Assembly: GCA_012965625.1 (NCBI GenBank)
Contig: DTSC01000369.1
Coordinates: 1-7,842 of the forward strand
Source of the DNA: Flavobacteriales bacterium
GTDB lineage: Bacteria > Bacteroidota > Bacteroidia > NORP154
DNA length: 7,842 nucleotides
Direction: 5' to 3'
Shown: positions 6,096 to 7,842 of the stretch, one piece after another
Layout of the letters: each line of letters opens with the position of its first letter
Numbering within the stretch: the first letter of the stretch is position 1
Position numbers and translations under genes: made by a program
The notes under the pieces: model-generated
What the model was told of the DNA's origin: nothing
The model's database searches: none
The model's input: the letters and a program-made list of their open reading frames with translations, nothing else

Positions 6096-7034
6096 TCAAA
6101 TTGAGTGCTGAAGCTCCCCTTCAATTTCATTATAAACTGTCTCTATACCCTCTCTTAAACCAATGCTATGTGTCCAACCCATATTATGGAGCTTAGTAAC
6201 ATCCAATAATTTTTGGGGAGTTCCATCAGGTTTTTCTGTATTAAATTTCAGTTCACCCTGAAAACCCACAATATCTTTGATCATTAAGGCGAGATCCTTT
6301 ATTGAAATGTCCATGCCTGTACCTATATTCACAAACCCAGAATCATCATAGTTTTCCATAAGAAAGAAACAAGCATTTGCAAGGTCATCAACATGTAAAA
6401 ACTCTCGTTTAGGTGTCCCTGTTCCCCAAATTTCAATATTTTCGTGATTTTCAACCATGGCCCGATGGATTTTTTTCAATAGGGCAGGCAACACATGAGA
6501 ATTGTTTAGGTCATAATTGTCATTTGGACCATATAAATTTGTTGGCATTGTACTTATAAAATTGCAACCATACTGACTTCTGTAAGCATCGCACATTTTA
6601 AGTCCCGCAATTTTAGCAACCGCATAAGGCTCATTGGTTTTTTCCAAAGCACCTGTAAGCAGGTATTCTTCTTTTAATGGCTGGTCAGCCATCTTTGGAT
6701 AGATACAAGAGGAACCTAAAGAAAGGAGTTTTGTAACATGATTTAGGTATGCAGCATGAATTACATTGATCTGAATAGCGAGGTTTTGATAAATAAATTC
6801 AGCTCTATAGCTATTATTAGCATTAATTCCACCAACCCTTCCTGCAGCAAGAAAAACATATGCGGGTTTTTCCGCTTCAAAAAAAGAATTGACCAAATTT
6901 TGATCACAGAGATCTAATTCCCTTGAAGTTCTTGTTACGATATTAGTAAAACCAGCATCATGTAAATGCCGTAAGATCGCAGATCCCACCATCCCCTTAT
7001 GCCCTGCTACAAATATTTTGGCACTCTGATCCAT
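6096..7034 (-). CDS. fcl: GDP-L-fucose synthase
   Basis: Cytoplasmic epimerase-reductase (WcaG family) that converts GDP-4-keto-6-deoxy-D-mannose to GDP-L-fucose using NADPH. The 312-residue length is normal. The Rossmann nucleotide-binding motif is GHKGMVGSA (residues 11-19). Active-site residues known from the E. coli enzyme are present with an offset of one: Ser108 and Cys110 in GSSCIYP, Tyr137 and Lys141 in YAVAK, and His180 in NSHVLP. KREFLHVDDLA (209-219) and NIGTG are further family blocks. The ATG start is 4 bases after the gmd stop, so the two pathway genes are translated from one transcript. Nothing is broken or unusual. Confidence 0.96.
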   Translation of the reverse strand: MDQSAKIFVAGHKGMVGSAILRHLHDAGFTNIVTRTSRELDLCDQNLVNSFFEAEKPAYVFLAAGRVGGINANNSYRAEFIYQNLAIQINVIHAAYLNHVTKLLSLGSSCIYPKMADQPLKEEYLLTGALEKTNEPYAVAKIAGLKMCDAYRSQYGCNFISTMPTNLYGPNDNYDLNNSHVLPALLKKIHRAMVENHENIEIWGTGTPKREFLHVDDLANACFFLMENYDDSGFVNIGTGMDISIKDLALMIKDIVGFQGELKFNTEKPDGTPQKLLDVTKLHNMGWTHSIGLREGIETVYNEIEGELQHSI

Positions 7035-7038
7035 TTCT

Positions 7039-7842
7039 CTATTCGTTATAATCTAAAATATCGTGACCCCCCTTTTTTAAGTACTGGTCTTTCTTAAAAA
7101 GGAGCAAATCTGACTTTACCATTTCTGTAACCAATTCTTGAAGAGTATATTGGGGAGTCCATCCAAGCTCTCTTTTTGCTTTCGTTGCGTCTCCAATTAG
7201 TAAGTCGACTTCTGTAGGCCTAAAGTACCTCTTATCAATTTCAACAAGCAAATCTCCTGTTTTATCATTATAGCCTTTTTCCTCTTCATCTTTTCCTTCC
7301 CATCTAATAGCAATGTCTACTTCTGCAAAAGCCATATTTACAAAATCCCTTACCGAATGGGCAACACCGGTTGCAAGCACAAAATCATCTGGTTTTTCTT
7401 GTTGCAAAATTCTCCACATCCCTTCAACATAGTCCTTTGCATGCCCCCAGTCCCGTTTAGCATTTAAATTCCCAAGATAAAATTTCTTTTGTAGTCCTAA
7501 GCTAATTCTAGCAACTGCCCTGGTAATTTTACGGGTCACAAATGTTTCTCCACGAATCGGACTTTCATGATTAAACAAAATTCCATTGGCAGCAAACATA
7601 TTATAGGCTTCACGATAGTTTTTAGTGATCCAAAAGCCATATAACTTTGCTACTCCATAAGGGCTTCGGGGATAAAAAGGCGTATTCTCATTTTGAGGTG
7701 TCTCCTGCACCTTCCCATATAGTTCAGAAGTTGAAGCCTGATAAAACTTTGCTGATTGCTCCATTTTTAAAATCCTTATCGCCTCTAAAATTCTCAGTGT
7801 TCCAACAGCATCTGCATTTGCAGTATACTCTGGTGTGTCAAA
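7039..7842 (-). CDS. gmd: GDP-mannose 4,6-dehydratase (5' end beyond window)
   Basis: Cytoplasmic short-chain dehydrogenase-type enzyme that turns GDP-D-mannose into GDP-4-keto-6-deoxy-D-mannose, the substrate of the next gene, fcl. The 267 visible residues start at FDTPEYTA and lack about the first 100, including the NAD(P)-binding glycine motif. The internal ATG at 7764 is not the start, because the frame continues open with family sequence (GTLRILEAIR) to the edge. Catalytic motifs are STSELYG and the Tyr-Lys pair in SPYGVAK. NHESPIRGETFVTRKI, LGNLNAKRDWGHAKDYVEGMW, YFRPTEVDLLIGDATKAKRELGW and the C-terminal helix are typical. The gene appears intact within the window. Confidence 0.96.
   Translation of the reverse strand, partial: FDTPEYTANADAVGTLRILEAIRILKMEQSAKFYQASTSELYGKVQETPQNENTPFYPRSPYGVAKLYGFWITKNYREAYNMFAANGILFNHESPIRGETFVTRKITRAVARISLGLQKKFYLGNLNAKRDWGHAKDYVEGMWRILQQEKPDDFVLATGVAHSVRDFVNMAFAEVDIAIRWEGKDEEEKGYNDKTGDLLVEIDKRYFRPTEVDLLIGDATKAKRELGWTPQYTLQELVTEMVKSDLLLFKKDQYLKKGGHDILDYNE

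Noticed and set aside
7010..7764. Similar peptide starts MEQSAK (in gmd) and MDQSAK (fcl start), suggesting a duplication
   Set aside because: The similarity stops after six residues and the codons differ; the gmd one is internal to the gene, so it is chance.
1..7842. CRISPR array, tRNA, rRNA, insertion sequence or phage genes
   Set aside because: No spaced direct repeats, cloverleaf, rRNA blocks, transposase or integrase motifs were seen on either strand.

Overview
This AT-rich window reads as a piece of a Bacteroidota chromosome, probably from the Cytophagales or a relative. Three things point there: a promoter of the Bacteroidota form (TTTG, 20 bases, TATCTTTG), starts with no Shine-Dalgarno sequence, and two outer-membrane proteins of the Bacteroidota-type Wzi/RemB family. 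Every supportable gene lies on the minus strand, so the window is read from high to low coordinates. Both ends cut through genes.

Positions 7842 to 1187 form a tightly packed cell-surface polysaccharide cluster. It contains gmd (3' part) and fcl, which together make GDP-L-fucose from GDP-mannose. A Wzi-family outer-membrane barrel gene follows, broken by one extra base in a G6 run. Next come a WecA/MraY-type polyprenyl-phosphate sugar-1-phosphate transferase, a second and intact Wzi-family gene, and a DUF420 membrane protein of the CtaM/YozB type. The gaps are 4, 77, 55, about 25 and 8 bases, which suits one long transcript. The logic is to make an activated deoxysugar, start a glycan on the lipid carrier, and anchor or assemble the product at the outer membrane. 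The DUF420 gene is the odd member, because its family is linked to cytochrome oxidase maturation.

Positions 1186 to 780 hold no protein gene but a complete regulatory leader: a Bacteroidota promoter, a small leader hairpin, an S-box (SAM-I) aptamer, an antiterminator and an intrinsic terminator. The gene it controls, from 779 to the window edge, is the homocysteine-binding N-terminal part of cobalamin-dependent methionine synthase (metH), apparently starting at TTG. The pairings seen by eye form a full transcriptional OFF switch: high SAM stabilises P1, frees the terminator and stops metH transcription.

No wholly new system was found. The items most worth checking are the frameshifted wzi copy (sequence error, pseudogene or switchable gene), the riboswitch architecture, the pair of wzi paralogues around a chain-initiating transferase, and two perfect inverted repeats in intergenic DNA.
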